64,000 nucleotides of DNA from Lysinibacillus sp. OF-1 (lineage in GTDB: Bacteria > Bacillota > Bacilli > Bacillales_A > Planococcaceae): the NCBI RefSeq assembly GCF_028356935.1, contig NZ_CP102798.1, positions 2,294,001-2,358,000 of the forward strand. The letters are read 5' to 3'. The first letter of the stretch is position 1; each line of letters opens with the position of its first letter. This document shows, piece after piece, positions 17,775 through 28,201 of the stretch. The notes beneath the pieces were generated by a model, which worked only from the letters and a program-made list of their open reading frames with translations, searched no databases and was not told the DNA's origin. The translations under genes were made by a program, and so were the position numbers.

Positions 17775-18701
17775 ATGATTGATATTCAAAATATTACCGT
17801 GCGATTTGGAGAAATGAACGTGTTAAATAATATTTCCATGACCTTTGAGCAAGGGCAAATGATTGGGCTTGTTGCACCAAATGGAACGGGAAAATCTACA
17901 TTTATGAATGTGTTGATGAATTATGTGAAACCGTTGAATGGCAAGATCGTTTTTAAAGATGGCCTATGTTACTCAACTAAACAAAATGAAGTGAAAATCC
18001 ACACATTCGTGTCAATGATGCCAGACCAAAGTGACTTGTATAATCATTTAAGTGGGCGAGAGCATTTAAAAATGTTTGCTACGATGTGGAAATCGGATTT
18101 AAAACTGATTGACGAAACAATCGAAGCATTAAATATGGGGCATTATGTGAATAAAAAGACAGGTACCTATTCCCTTGGGATGCGCCAGCGTCTATGCTTT
18201 GCCATGCAAATTGTTACAAATACAGACATTATGATGATGGACGAAGTGATGAACGGGCTTGATCCAAATAATGTGGAAATTATTTCGAAAATATTATTAA
18301 AGAAAAAGGCGGAAGGGAAAATTATTATCATTGCCTCCCATTTACTTGATAATTTAGAGAAATATGCAGACCGAATTTTCTTATTTAACGAGGGAAAACT
18401 AATAGATACCAATCAAATAATAGAAGATTTTAGTCAAGCGCATATTAAAACGATTCGCATAAAAAATATGGAAAGTAATACGAAAAAACAGCTTCATGAG
18501 CTATATCCAAATATCAAACTTCAAACACTGACAAATGACATGACACTCATCCATTTACCAAGTTCTGAAGCCAGCTTATTAAGTTCACTTACATCTTTTT
18601 TAGTTGAGAGAAACGTAGTAGATTTTGCTTTTGGGAAAGTTACATTAAATGATTTGTATGCAATGTATTATCACGAAGAAAGCAATGTGACAGCTAGTTA
18701 A
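17775..18701 (+). CDS. ABC transporter ATP-binding protein
   Basis: A 308-residue ATPase. Walker A is APNGTGKST near residues 37-45, the signature motif is YSLGMRQRL near 132-140 and Walker B is IMMMDEVMNGLDP near 154-166. About 90 C-terminal residues follow the nucleotide-binding domain, as in many peptide or drug exporters. ATG 17775 is chosen over GTG 17766 because GGGGTGG then fits as ribosome site. It drives the two permeases upstream. No regulator or peptide gene is adjacent. Confidence 0.93.
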   Translation: MIDIQNITVRFGEMNVLNNISMTFEQGQMIGLVAPNGTGKSTFMNVLMNYVKPLNGKIVFKDGLCYSTKQNEVKIHTFVSMMPDQSDLYNHLSGREHLKMFATMWKSDLKLIDETIEALNMGHYVNKKTGTYSLGMRQRLCFAMQIVTNTDIMMMDEVMNGLDPNNVEIISKILLKKKAEGKIIIIASHLLDNLEKYADRIFLFNEGKLIDTNQIIEDFSQAHIKTIRIKNMESNTKKQLHELYPNIKLQTLTNDMTLIHLPSSEASLLSSLTSFLVERNVVDFAFGKVTLNDLYAMYYHEESNVTAS

Positions 18702-18961
18702 AGAGGAACAATCACTTTTATTGTTATAATTAGTTCTTGCTGTAAAATATAATGATTATTTACGGAGCTGCTTTTGACTTACTCTAGTTTCCAAAAACAT
18801 AGTATTTACTACCTTTTCAGGTTAAGATTACATCCTCAGATAATTATTTATTGTTTGGTCATCATTGTTAAAATAATGTGAGACATATGAATGAAAAATT
18901 ACGGTGACAGGTCCGCAGGTGATATACTGGTATATCTTAGTATAAGAAGAGGGGTAAAGCT

Positions 18962-19471
18962 ATGAATAAATTTAATAAGACATTAGCATATATAAATGAA
19001 TTACTTTATGAACCTAATAATTTAACAATAAAAGATATCCATGAAGAAACTCAAAACTCAAATTATGGGGCTGGGCTATTTCAGTTAAATTCTAAATCGG
19101 TTAGATTTAGAGTCGCAAAAATAACACCTAATAAGATAGGACAGTTTGTTTCCTTTTGGGAAAAGGATGAAACTAATAAAAACCAAGCATTCTCATATGA
19201 TAATGCCACTGATTTATTGGTAATAAACACTTTTAATGATAATGGTGATTTTGGCCAATTCGTTTTTCCAAAAGAAGTTCTTTTAAAACAAAACATCCTT
19301 AAAACCGTTAATACAAAGGGTAAAATGGCAATTAGAGTTTATCCTAGTTGGGATACTCCCACTAGTCAACAAGCGCTAGCAACACAAAAATGGCAATTAC
19401 CCTATTTTATTAAAATTGACGATGCTAGTAGTTTGTCAATACATGAGCTATTAAAATTATACTCCAACTAA
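18962..19471 (+). CDS. MepB-like protein
   Basis: A 169-residue soluble protein resembling the MepB family of Firmicutes (named from the Staphylococcus mepRAB locus; function not established). Typical features are the NYGAGLFQL segment near residue 36, FWEKDE near 57, the FGQFVFPKEVL stretch near 97-107 and the MAIRVYPSWD block near 122-131. ATG 18962 has an AGAGGGG site. It is alone here, without mepA or mepR. Family match is fairly sure, role unknown. Confidence 0.75.
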   Translation: MNKFNKTLAYINELLYEPNNLTIKDIHEETQNSNYGAGLFQLNSKSVRFRVAKITPNKIGQFVSFWEKDETNKNQAFSYDNATDLLVINTFNDNGDFGQFVFPKEVLLKQNILKTVNTKGKMAIRVYPSWDTPTSQQALATQKWQLPYFIKIDDASSLSIHELLKLYSN

Positions 19472-19492
19472 TTTTCTTAAACAAATGAATAA

Positions 19493-19634
19493 GCAACAGA
19501 TTTATTACAGAAATTGCGCTATTCATATTTACTGAACAGTTTGAGGGAAGCAATAAATAAGGTATCAACTACTGATTACGATTATCAAGATTTTGAAAAG
19601 GATCTATTTAAAATAAGAGCCTTTCTACGATAAG
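19493..19634 (+). pseudogene. C-terminal fragment of an unidentified gene
   Basis: An open stretch of 46 codons, ending in a stop and lacking a proper start, reads as real protein (ATDLLQKLRYSYLLNSL near its beginning, FEKDLFKIRAFLR at its end). It begins just after an in-frame stop. It looks like the tail of a decayed gene. Confidence 0.3.
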
Positions 19635-19733
19635 CAAACACAGGGACGATTATTCAATTAACGCAGTCTCTTCTTATATTACCAGGGCAGTTTAGTTATT
19701 CTTTAATATTACGTGAAGCAAGGATGTGAGTGC

Positions 19734-20330
19734 ATGTTTCAAGATGGATTTCCCAAACATTTAAATGAGGATGTGACGACAGTGGTTGGAATGATTCCTC
19801 ATAAAACTTATAATCATGTCACGATTGCTGTGTCTGAGGATACTATCCACTATTTTCAAAATAATACCGTGATTAGATTTCCTTATCGTACCTACTACAT
19901 TGATAGTTCAGATGAAGTTATAGAAAAACTAAGTCTACAACAAAAAATGATTTTGCATTGTATATATTCAAGAAGTTGTGATGGATTTGTACGTCAAAAG
20001 CATATTTATTCGTTGCTACAGATGGATTACGAAGACTGGGCTATTCCTTATATCGTCAAAATATGTGATGAATATGTCGTAGAGATAATAGAATTAGCCT
20101 ATGCTATTTTAAAAGAGCAGGATACAGAACGGATTAAGAGATTTTGTCTTGAAAATATTGTGCCATTTTGCAAAAGCTATAATCGAATGATTAGCTATTG
20201 GAACGAATTTTACCGATATAGATACAATCATTTTCAAACATACATTGGCAGGAAGTTATTTAGAGATTGTTTTGGTTACTCTAAATCAATGGAGCGCAGG
20301 GCAAAGAGAATTGTGGAGCACTTAACCTAA
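19734..20330 (+). CDS. Hypothetical protein, 198 residues
   Basis: A soluble protein I do not recognise. The N-terminal third is beta-like with TVVGMIPHKTYNHVTIAVSED; the rest is helical and rich in Tyr, Arg and Cys, ending in a basic tail (SMERRAKRIVEHL). Several cysteines are scattered without a CxxC pair. ATG 19734 is taken as start, with AGGATGTGAG upstream; GTG 19713 is an alternative. It has no operon partner. Confidence 0.65.
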   Translation: MFQDGFPKHLNEDVTTVVGMIPHKTYNHVTIAVSEDTIHYFQNNTVIRFPYRTYYIDSSDEVIEKLSLQQKMILHCIYSRSCDGFVRQKHIYSLLQMDYEDWAIPYIVKICDEYVVEIIELAYAILKEQDTERIKRFCLENIVPFCKSYNRMISYWNEFYRYRYNHFQTYIGRKLFRDCFGYSKSMERRAKRIVEHLT

Positions 20331-20523
20331 AGTAACTGAGGCTTTAATTGAATAAGACTTATTTCATTTTACGAACGGGCCAGATTGTTGAGGAACATTT
20401 TCAACAAAATTGATATTATTGTTGAACTATCGAGTAAGGTTGTGAAGATTATTACTTAAACTAACGGCTCAGGATAGTTAAAGTATATTTAGGGCACGTT
20501 ACTTCAAAAAAGGAGTAATCTAA

Positions 20524-21135
20524 ATGAAAAACCCATTCTTAATTAGTTCATTTGTGTTTATATTTTTGTTCAGCTTTTCTATGTATTTAGGAAGTCCAGT
20601 TTATTCACAAACTACACCTTCAGATAAAAATGAGTATTTACATCCTGCAAATAAGGAAAAAGTTATTGATGAAACTGTAGATGAATTTTATCTGGCATTA
20701 AGAGACCTAAAATATCCTATACATCAGGAGGTTTTTCAAAGATATAAGCAGAAGTCAAAGCAACAGCAAAGGCATTTGGATACTGCTCTTTTTAAAGAAA
20801 TGCCTGATGCATCTGTAAATGTTAGAAAAAAAATATTGTTCAATGAGGTAGAAAAATTAAATTATATTACTTTTGATGGAAATATTCTTCGTACCTACCC
20901 TAATATAGATATTAACTACCATCAGACCGTTAGCCCCGATAGGCAAGTTTATTTCTTTTATTCCTTTAAAGACACTGAAAAAGAATTTAAAGGTAATTAT
21001 GCAATTTATGATGTGGAAACAAAAGAAATGGTGGCAGGTGGAAGTACTTATATGCCAAAGCTCAATCTTACAATGAACACTTATGATAAAGAAAGTTTAG
21101 AGAAAGTTGCAAAAGGGATGTATTCGTCTAGTTGA
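20524..21135 (+). CDS. Secreted protein of unknown function
   Basis: A 203-residue protein with a signal peptide (cleavage probably after VYSQ near residue 29). The mature part holds a charged helical region (residues 40-85) followed by a beta-rich part with DRQVYFFYSFKD and YAIYDVETKEMVAGG, suggesting a small DUF3888-like or PepSY-like surface domain, though I cannot assign a family. ATG 20524 follows AAGGAGTAATC. Monocistronic. Confidence 0.72.
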   Translation: MKNPFLISSFVFIFLFSFSMYLGSPVYSQTTPSDKNEYLHPANKEKVIDETVDEFYLALRDLKYPIHQEVFQRYKQKSKQQQRHLDTALFKEMPDASVNVRKKILFNEVEKLNYITFDGNILRTYPNIDINYHQTVSPDRQVYFFYSFKDTEKEFKGNYAIYDVETKEMVAGGSTYMPKLNLTMNTYDKESLEKVAKGMYSSS

Positions 21136-21536
21136 ACTAACTGTAGCGATAGTTCAACTTCCTATAAGCAATTTTAGACATACTTTAGTTATTTCATTAA
21201 AGGCGCAATTCTGCAGCAAGAATTGTGCTTTGTGTAGAATTGAAATAAAGTTGCGATGTTTTAAAAAAAGATACGATGTTTATAAATTATCAAGACCTAA
21301 TTTTAAAAAAGATAGAAAAATTAAACATACTAACATTAGTAGTACAAACCAGGGCCATGGTTTGTACTACTAATGTTAGTATGTTTCTTCTTTTACTAAA
21401 GCACCCGTTAGTTTAAGTGTAACTCTTCACAATTACTTGATATTATATAGTTAAGTAGAAATATAAATTAGAATTTAGTTTATAGTTATAAAAATAAGTT
21501 TTTTATACTCTTATAATTCTTCAAAAAGGAGAGTTT
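21136..21536. other. Repeat-rich spacer
   Basis: No gene. It holds an imperfect hairpin at about 21200-21235 (AAAGGCGCAATTCT with AGAATTGTGCTTT), the 28-bp perfect inverted repeat described separately, and a copy (21395-21418) of a short sequence that recurs near 29521 and 30431. An open frame that crosses this region is made only of these repeats. Confidence 0.6.
21323..21386. repeat. 28-bp perfect inverted repeat
   Basis: Bases 21323-21350 are perfectly complementary to 21359-21386, with an 8-base loop. This is far longer than a usual terminator stem. A C/T-rich tail follows on the plus strand and A-rich sequence lies before it, so it could end transcription in both directions. A comparable 21-bp perfect hairpin lies at 30355-30410, next to a similar flanking sequence. 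Confidence 0.9.
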
Positions 21537-22997
21537 ATGAAAAAGACTATTGTTTTTGTATTAACGATACTTATATTATTCTCGGGATTCGCAACACAAA
21601 GTTATGCGTTGTCAGATTCGAAATCTGTGGCAATACAAGCGTTGCTAGATGATGCCTCTCGTACATCAGGTGTGCCTGGAATGTCAATCTCAATACTTGC
21701 TAATGATGAAGTGTTCTACTTTTCTTCTGGGTATGCAGATCTTGAAAAGGGGTTGTCTGCAAGTGAAAATACACTCTATGAGTTGGCCTCGGTGAGTAAA
21801 GCTTTTACTGGTATGGGGATTCTGCTATTGGAAGAGCAAGGGCTGCTATCAATGACTGACCCTATCCAAAAATATTTACCTTGGTTTACGTTAAAGTATC
21901 AAGGTAAACCTGTTGATATGCAAAGCCTTACACTAAATAACTTCCTTCACCATACCAGCGGCTTAACAAATATTAGACATACTCAAAATATTCCACAAGG
22001 CAATACGCCTGATATGTTGCAAAAGACTGTGGAAACGCTGGTAGATGCTGAATTGGCGTTCTCTCCCAGTGAACAATATAACTATGGAACCGTTAATTAT
22101 GACGTATTGGGTTTGGTTATTGAGATTGTATCACGACAAAGCTATGAAGACTTTATGAGGGAACAGGTATTTCTACCCTTAGGTCTTCACCAGACGTATG
22201 TTTATAAAGAAGATGCTCAAGCCACTGGACAGTTAGCACAGGGCTACCGTTCTTCCTTTTTCATAACAACTCCATTTAACGCTCCGGATTATGCTGGGAA
22301 TAAACCTGCTGGCTATATCATTTCTAATACAAAAGATATGGCGCGTTGGATGGGCATACAGATGGGTATCGTGCAGGACATACCCGAAATATTTCACAGG
22401 GTTATCGAAAAATCACATAGGGGTGATATGTCTGTTTCGGCTGTCAACGATATGTATTATGCGGCAGGTTGGTCGGTAAACGCCGAACAAACGTTTATAG
22501 AACACACTGGGGGTAATCCGAATTTTAGAACCGAAGTAGCCATACTGCCAAATGAACGAACAGCCATCTGCTTACTGAGCAACGGCGCAAATACCAATAT
22601 AAACCTGGTACTAAAAGTTAAAGATATATTAGACGGCAATCTAACTCAGTCATATGAGATAAGCGGCACACAGCTTTTGGACATCATTTTGTCGTCTACC
22701 ACAATTATTCTTTGCCTATTGGCCGTTCTGTTATTTCTCTTAGGATTAAGAAAAAGGAAAACGAATGAGCAGCAGCCAATTACAAAAAAGAGAACAATCG
22801 TAACAATTATTTTCCTAATCGCTACGATTGCCCAGTGTATAATGTTTTTTGCCTTCGATTGGTCAACGATACTTATTTGGCAAACATATAGTGTTCTTAC
22901 AGCTTTGATTTCGTCAACATTATTAACAGCAAGCATTACTTGGTATATACTCACCGATAAGATGCCTCGCTCCGAAAATAAGTATAATGTTAAGTAA
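21537..22997 (+). CDS. Serine hydrolase of the class C beta-lactamase / PBP4* family
   Basis: A 486-residue exported protein. It has a signal peptide (to about residue 25), a beta-lactamase-fold domain with SVSK (SxxK, near residue 85), YGTVNYD (YxN, near 182) and HTGG (near 325), and then three hydrophobic spans at about 384-405, 420-438 and 444-465. The architecture matches PbpX/FmtA-like or EstB-like membrane-tethered hydrolases acting on peptidoglycan peptides or esters outside the cell. ATG 21537 has an AAAAGGAGAG site. Its terminator lies at the edge of the IS element that follows. Confidence 0.88.
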   Translation: MKKTIVFVLTILILFSGFATQSYALSDSKSVAIQALLDDASRTSGVPGMSISILANDEVFYFSSGYADLEKGLSASENTLYELASVSKAFTGMGILLLEEQGLLSMTDPIQKYLPWFTLKYQGKPVDMQSLTLNNFLHHTSGLTNIRHTQNIPQGNTPDMLQKTVETLVDAELAFSPSEQYNYGTVNYDVLGLVIEIVSRQSYEDFMREQVFLPLGLHQTYVYKEDAQATGQLAQGYRSSFFITTPFNAPDYAGNKPAGYIISNTKDMARWMGIQMGIVQDIPEIFHRVIEKSHRGDMSVSAVNDMYYAAGWSVNAEQTFIEHTGGNPNFRTEVAILPNERTAICLLSNGANTNINLVLKVKDILDGNLTQSYEISGTQLLDIILSSTTIILCLLAVLLFLLGLRKRKTNEQQPITKKRTIVTIIFLIATIAQCIMFFAFDWSTILIWQTYSVLTALISSTLLTASITWYILTDKMPRSENKYNVK

Positions 22998-23037
22998 TTA
23001 AATTCCACTTTATCAATATTCTTAATTAAAAAAACAT

Positions 23038-23055
23038 AAGACACCTCGGTGTCTT
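23038..23055 (+). terminator. Terminator remnant at the IS junction
   Basis: AAGACAC pairs with GTGTCTT around CTCG, and the insertion sequence begins three bases later. The element appears to have landed just behind this hairpin and removed the tail. Confidence 0.55.
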
Positions 23056-23142
23056 CTCAGACTGTAGACAAACTCGATGAATTTTGAGTTTGCCTACAGT
23101 CTTTTTTCTTTTACAATGAAATAAAGTAAAGCCGTTGATTTC

Positions 23143-23268
23143 CACTACGGGCGGACGCTTTCCGCGGGCGGGGTCGAGCTGCTTCCCTCGCTTCGCTCAG
23201 TCCAGGATCTCGACTTTCCCGCTTTTCCCGCAGGAGTCGCCGCCCTTCGTTCCAATCAACTTCTACAT
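23143..23268. repeat. GC-rich palindromic element inside the IS
   Basis: A sharply GC-rich block within the AT-rich left part of the IS. GTTGATT at its start matches the complement of AATCAAC at its end, and GGGCGGACGC near the left opposes GTCGCCGCCC near the right. I know this type of block as a widespread Bacillales repeat often riding near transposases; here it lies between the left end and the transposase start. Confidence 0.65.
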
Positions 23269-23322
23269 AAAGAATTCCTTATTCATCTATTGATAAAAAG
23301 TAAACTTTTGAGGTGATCAACC

Positions 23323-24673
23323 ATGATGACGAAAAATCATACCAATGAACGTGAACAATTAGAAATGTTAACGATTGATCAATTAGTTCCCAACGATCAT
23401 TTAGTGCGAAAACTGGAGGCTGCTATTGATTTTTCATTTATCTATCCTTTAGTAGAACATCTCTATTCACCTAATGGGCGTCCAAGTATTGATCCTGTTG
23501 TTCTCTTTAAAATGACGTTTATTCAATATGTTTTTGGCATTCGCTCCATGCGTCAAACGATCAAAGAAATTGAAACGAATATGGCGTATCGTTGGTTTTT
23601 AGGATTTGGCTTCCATACAGAAGTCCCGCATTTCTCTACCTTCGGTAAAAATTATGTCCGTCGCTTTCAAGACACTGATATATTTGAACAGATATTCTAT
23701 CGTATTTTAAAAGAGATTATGCATCAAGGACTCCTCCATGCAGACCATCTATTTATTGATTCTACGCATGTGAAAGCGAGTGCCAATAAACGGAAGTATG
23801 ATAAAAAGGTCGTGCGAAAAGAAACACGGGCTTATGAAGAAAAACTTCAATTAGAGTTAAATATGGATCGTGAAGAACACGGAAAAAAAGCCCTTTCCCC
23901 CGGAGAAGTTTGAAAAGGAAGAATGGAAAGAAATAAAGGAAAGCACGACAGATCCTGAAAGTGGGTATTACGTGAAGGATGAACGTACGAAACAGTTTGC
24001 ATATTCCTTTCATGCAGCCACAGATGAAAAGGGCTTTGTCTTAGGTGCCATTGTGACTCCGGGAAATGTGCACGATAGCCATGTATTACAGCCACTTGTG
24101 GAAAGGGTCATTCAAAATGTTCAAAAACCAATCGCTGTTGCGGCAGATGCAGCCTATAAAACACCAGCGATTACGAACTTTTTGTTAGAGAATCAAATGT
24201 TGCCTGTTCTTCCGTATACACGTCCTAAAACGAAAGATGGATTCTTCCGAAAGCACGAGTATACATATGACGAGCACTATAATTGTTATCTTTGCCCACA
24301 AGGGCAGATATTGAAGTATGCGACAACGACGAAGGAAGGATATCGCCAATATAAATCGAATCCTTTGATTTGTGCGAAGTGTCCAAGCCTTTCCCAATGT
24401 ACAGAAAGTAAGCATCATCAAAAACTCATTCAACGCCATATTTGGGAGTCGTATGTGGAGGAAGCTGAACATTTACGCCATTCCTATGACATCAAACAAA
24501 TTTATGCAAAGCGCAAAGAAACGATTGAGCGTGTCTTTGCCGATGCAAAAGAAAAGCATGGTATGCGATGGACAACCTTAAGAGGTCTAAAAAAATTGTC
24601 CATGCAGGCGATGCTTACTTTTGCTGCCATGAATTTAAAGAAACTGGCTACTTGGACGTGGCAAGTAGCTTAA
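23323..24673 (+). pseudogene. IS1182-family transposase, frameshifted
   Basis: Two frames together make a DDE transposase of about 450 residues. Frame one (23323-23913) carries the N-terminal domain (SIDPVVLFKMTFIQYVFGIRS) and the first catalytic Asp region HLFIDSTHVKA. Frame two (from about 23890 to 24673) carries ADAAYKTPAI, the Cys-rich CPQGQ/CAKCPSLSQC segment, and ERVFADAKEKHGMRWTTLRG with the catalytic Glu. The shift falls in a run of seven A's at 23883-23889; six A's would restore the frame. So it is probably a dead copy, though transcriptional slippage on the A run could give some full protein. Confidence 0.88.
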
Positions 24674-24803
24674 GAGAGCAACTAAGCTCGAAGAGTATGT
24701 TGAATTTGGTAGTATATTACCAAATGTTAAAAATAAAATAGGAAGAAAAATGACAAAAACCATCGAGAGTGAACTTCTCGATGGGCTTTTGTCTACAGTC
24801 TGG

Positions 24804-24834
24804 AAACTGCATAAATTTTTATGCAGTTTTTTCT
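24804..24834 (+). terminator. Hairpin flanking the IS on the right
   Basis: AAACTGCATAAA pairs with TTTATGCAGTTT with a two-base loop, followed by T's. It is probably a terminator of the pre-insertion locus. Confidence 0.65.
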
Positions 24835-24871
24835 TTACTTTCAAATAATTATTTTGTAAGATAAAGCCAAC

Positions 24872-24980
24872 TTCAAAAGTGGCCAGACCACTTTTGAATT
24901 CATTCAGTAAGAGACGCCATCATCTGAAGGTGGTGGATTTTGTTTCTTTTTAGTAGGTACCCAAACACCTACTGAATGAA
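24872..24980. repeat. Cloverleaf-like repeat element
   Basis: A perfect 11-bp hairpin (24872-24882 with 24888-24898) is followed directly by an 11-bp long-range stem (24899-24909 with 24970-24980). That stem encloses two smaller hairpins, CCATCATC/GGTGGTGG near 24917-24937 and GTAGGT/ACCTAC near 24953-24971. It could be the end of a lost transposon or an untranslated RNA structure upstream of the dead GntR gene. Confidence 0.5.
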
Positions 24981-25074
24981 GATAAAGCCTTTGGATGCAT
25001 TGTTTATCTGCGCGAAAGGAAAGCGACAGCAATAATTATTCCAAGGCAAATAGATTGACCGAGGAGTTGATCGT

Positions 25075-25675
25075 ATGGATAAAAAAACCGAACAAAAGAA
25101 AGTGTTTTTAGATATCGTCCAACAATTACGACAACTTATTAAAATAGAAAAAACACAGGCTGGTGAAAAGTCACCTTCCGAAAGAGTCTTTTCAGAACGT
25201 CTAGGTGTCAGGCGATCCTCTGAGAGAGAGGCATTGCGAAGTTTAGAGTTATTAGGTCTTATTGAAACGAGACATGGGGAAGGTATGTTTCTAGCTTCTA
25301 CATAAAAGCATCAGCTCGTAGAAATATTGTCGATGTTTATATTAGAAGACATGAAAAGGAAGCCATTCGCATTATAAGTTGTACAGAAACTCTGCGAACA
25401 CTACCAGTGTGGGGCAGTTTTTTTGTAAAGCTAGAGATAGAAAGTACGATTAATTGTCAGGATGTTTTACGAGAAATAATCATCACGTCAGGAAATCGTC
25501 TTTCACTAAAAGTCTAGTTTCAGTTAGCGGTTTATGCTGATGACCGTTTAAATCGAAACTCAACAGAAGAAGAAAAATTATCATTCAAACTATGTTGAAA
25601 TCGATGCAGCTTGGCTATAAAAAAGAAGCATTAAAAGCTTACCAACAGTGGATGAATGCTGAACAAGGCATTTAG
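25075..25675 (+). pseudogene. GntR/FadR-type regulator, inactivated
   Basis: The first 76 codons (25075-25305) give an intact winged-helix GntR domain. After the in-frame TAA at 25303-25305, the same frame goes on with KHQLVEILSMFILEDMKRKP. Homology then continues in other frames (TLRTLPVWGSFFVKLEIES, then DVLREIIITSGNRLSLKV), ending as QLGYKKEALKAYQQWMNAEQ just before accD. So one stop and at least two shifts have broken a FadR-like ligand-binding domain. The position, 22 bases before accD, suggests it once controlled acetyl-CoA carboxylase. The free DNA-binding domain could still be made (ATG 25075, GAGGAG site). Confidence 0.85.
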
Positions 25676-25696
25676 ACAACAAAGGGGGAGTAAAAC

Positions 25697-26545
25697 ATGG
25701 TAATACGTAGCTTATTTAGTAAAAAGAAAGAGGACGGACAGGAAAAGGGATTTCCAGAAGGACTTATGACAAAATGTCCAGAATGCCGTCACATTCAGTT
25801 AACAAAGGAATTAGAAAAAAATCATAAAGTGTGTACAAAATGCGACCATCATTTCAAAATGACTGCACAGGAGCGCATAGCATATTTCTTAGATGAAGGT
25901 TCATTTGTTTCAATGGATGATCATTTACAAACAAGTAATCCACTTAATTTCCCTGATTATGTAGAAAAAATTTCAGTGGCTAAACAACAAACGGGATTAA
26001 GCGAAGCTGTACTGACTGGGTTAGGAACTCTTGATGGAGAAGAAATTGTTGTAGCCATTATGGATTCTCATTTCCGTATGGGCTCAATGGGCTCCGTTGT
26101 AGGAGAAAAAATCACACGTGCCGTTGAAAAAGCTATTGAATTACGTGTACCGGTTATTATCTTTACTGCTAGTGGTGGAGCGCGCATGCAAGAAGGTATT
26201 CTATCATTAATGCAAATGGTAAAAACGAGTGTGGCATTAAAACGTCATAGTGAAGAAGGACTATTATTTATTTCGATCATGACGCACCCTACATACGGTG
26301 GCGTTTCAGCAAGCTTTGCTTCTGTTGGAGATATTAATATTGCTGAACCACAAGCATTGATTGGCTTTGCTGGTCGCCGTGTCATTGAAGAAACATTAAG
26401 AGAAAAATTACCAAATGATTTCCAAAAATCAGAGTTTTTACTAGCACATGGTCAGCTTGATGCAATTTTCCATAGGAAGGATTTACGAAACCAAGTAGCA
26501 ATACTTGTAAAAATGCATACAAAAGGCGGTGTGCAACATGTCTAA
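25697..26545 (+). CDS. accD: Acetyl-CoA carboxylase carboxyltransferase, beta subunit
   Basis: A 282-residue subunit with the N-terminal four-cysteine zinc ribbon (CPEC near residue 33, CTKC near 52) and the crotonase-like carboxyltransferase core with SGGARMQEG near 160 and [14 protein letters not shown] near 193-206. With AccA it transfers carboxyl from biotin to acetyl-CoA to make malonyl-CoA, the first step of fatty acid synthesis. ATG 25697 follows AGGGGGAG. It overlaps accA by 8 bases. Confidence 0.96.
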   Translation: MVIRSLFSKKKEDGQEKGFPEGLMTKCPECRHIQLTKELEKNHKVCTKCDHHFKMTAQERIAYFLDEGSFVSMDDHLQTSNPLNFPDYVEKISVAKQQTGLSEAVLTGLGTLDGEEIVVAIMDSHFRMGSMGSVVGEKITRAVEKAIELRVPVIIFTASGGARMQEGILSLMQMVKTSVALKRHSEEGLLFISIMTHPTYGGVSASFASVGDINIAEPQALIGFAGRRVIEETLREKLPNDFQKSEFLLAHGQLDAIFHRKDLRNQVAILVKMHTKGGVQHV

Positions 26546-27494
26546 AAATTTAGCTTTTGAAGAACCAGTAGTACAATTACGAGAAAAAATTGATGAATTA
26601 AAAACGATTGCTACAGAGGCAAATGTAGACATGACAGGCGAAATCGAAAAGCTTGAAACACGTCTAACACAGCTAGAACAATCTATTTATGCCAATATGA
26701 AGCCATGGGATCGTGTACAGGTTGCTAGACATCCAGAACGACCAACAACTTTACAATATATAGAAGCTATGTGTGAAAACTTTATTGAGTTACATGGAGA
26801 TCGTACATTTGGTGATGATGCAGCTATTCTTGGAGGAATTGCTCTCTTTGAAGGACAGCCCGTAACAATTGTTGGACATCAGCGCGGAAAATCAACTAAA
26901 GAAAATATTAGACGAAATTTTGGTATGCCACACCCTGAAGGATATCGTAAGGCATTACGCTTAATGAAGCAAGCTGAGAAATTTAAGCGCCCAATTATTT
27001 GTTTTATTGATACAAAAGGAGCCTATCCGGGTAAGGCAGCCGAGGAACGCGGCCCAAGTGAAGCCATTGCTAGAACTCTCTCTGAAATGGCCATTCTAAC
27101 AGTACCAGTTATTAGTATTGTTATTGGGGAAGGCGGAAGTGGAGGTGCCATTGCATTAGGGGTAGCTAATCGCGTCTTTATGTTAGAGAACTCAACGTAT
27201 TCGGTTATCTCGCCTGAAGGGGCTGCATCGATCTTATGGCGAGATGGTAGCCTAGGGAAGCAAGCTGCAGAAGCAATGCGGATAACAGCACCTGACTTAA
27301 AAGAGCTTGACGTTATTGATGGAATAATCCCTGAAATAACGGGTGGAGCACACCGCAATGTTGTGAAGCAAGCATTTTATATAAAAGAATGTATAAGCGT
27401 CACACTAAAAGCATTGAATTCCCTAAATGGCGAACAATTAATTGAAGATCGCTATGAGAAATTCAGAAAGATTGGACAATATACAGAAGCTTAA
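26538..27494 (+). CDS. accA: Acetyl-CoA carboxylase carboxyltransferase, alpha subunit
   Basis: A 318-residue partner of AccD. Family blocks are visible: [72 protein letters not shown] and [20 protein letters not shown] 26538 is preferred over GTG 26529 by the AAGGCGG site, and it overlaps the accD stop. The operon ends at a strong terminator at 27626-27670; pfkA and pyk, which usually follow accA in Bacillus, are absent here. Confidence 0.96.
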   Translation: MSKNLAFEEPVVQLREKIDELKTIATEANVDMTGEIEKLETRLTQLEQSIYANMKPWDRVQVARHPERPTTLQYIEAMCENFIELHGDRTFGDDAAILGGIALFEGQPVTIVGHQRGKSTKENIRRNFGMPHPEGYRKALRLMKQAEKFKRPIICFIDTKGAYPGKAAEERGPSEAIARTLSEMAILTVPVISIVIGEGGSGGAIALGVANRVFMLENSTYSVISPEGAASILWRDGSLGKQAAEAMRITAPDLKELDVIDGIIPEITGGAHRNVVKQAFYIKECISVTLKALNSLNGEQLIEDRYEKFRKIGQYTEA

Positions 27495-27625
27495 ATTCAT
27501 TTTTAGGTTTTTGGACATGTGAATTTGTTCGTAAAGAGAGAAAAATTGTTTCTTAAATAAATTAATATCCCAATGAATGATGGAAGAAAAAAGAGTTGTA
27601 GTTTGTAAAAAAGATTGATCTTTTA

Positions 27626-27675
27626 AAACCCATTCATTTTGATCAAACTTTTATCAAAATGAATGGGTTTCTTCT
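27626..27675 (+). terminator. Strong terminator after accA
   Basis: An 18-bp perfect stem (27626-27643 with 27653-27670) with a nine-base loop and T-rich tail. Confidence 0.9.

Positions 27676-28201
<526 letters not shown>

Larger units (their letters stand above)
23058..24802 (+). mobile_element. IS1182-type insertion sequence
   Basis: About 1745 bases bounded by inverted CAGACTGTAGACAAA (23058-23072) and its complement ending at 24802. The left end folds into a 16-bp stem (23060-23101) with one mismatch; the right end has a CCATCGAGA/TCTCGATGG hairpin just inside. A transposase in two frames fills the body. No clear target duplication is seen. Both flanks are hairpins (23038-23055 and 24804-24829), suggesting insertion at a terminator-like palindrome. 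Confidence 0.85.

Noticed and set aside
21107-21373. An 88-codon frame after the secreted protein gene.
   Set aside because: It runs through an imperfect hairpin and into the long inverted repeat, lacks a ribosome site and does not read like a protein.
23883-23889. Programmed -1 frameshifting as in IS3 elements.
   Set aside because: The second frame is reached by losing one A (+1 direction), not -1, and IS1182-type transposases normally use one frame; a mutation is simpler.
23762-24095. Long open frames on the minus strand of the IS.
   Set aside because: They mirror the codon pattern of the transposase on the plus strand.
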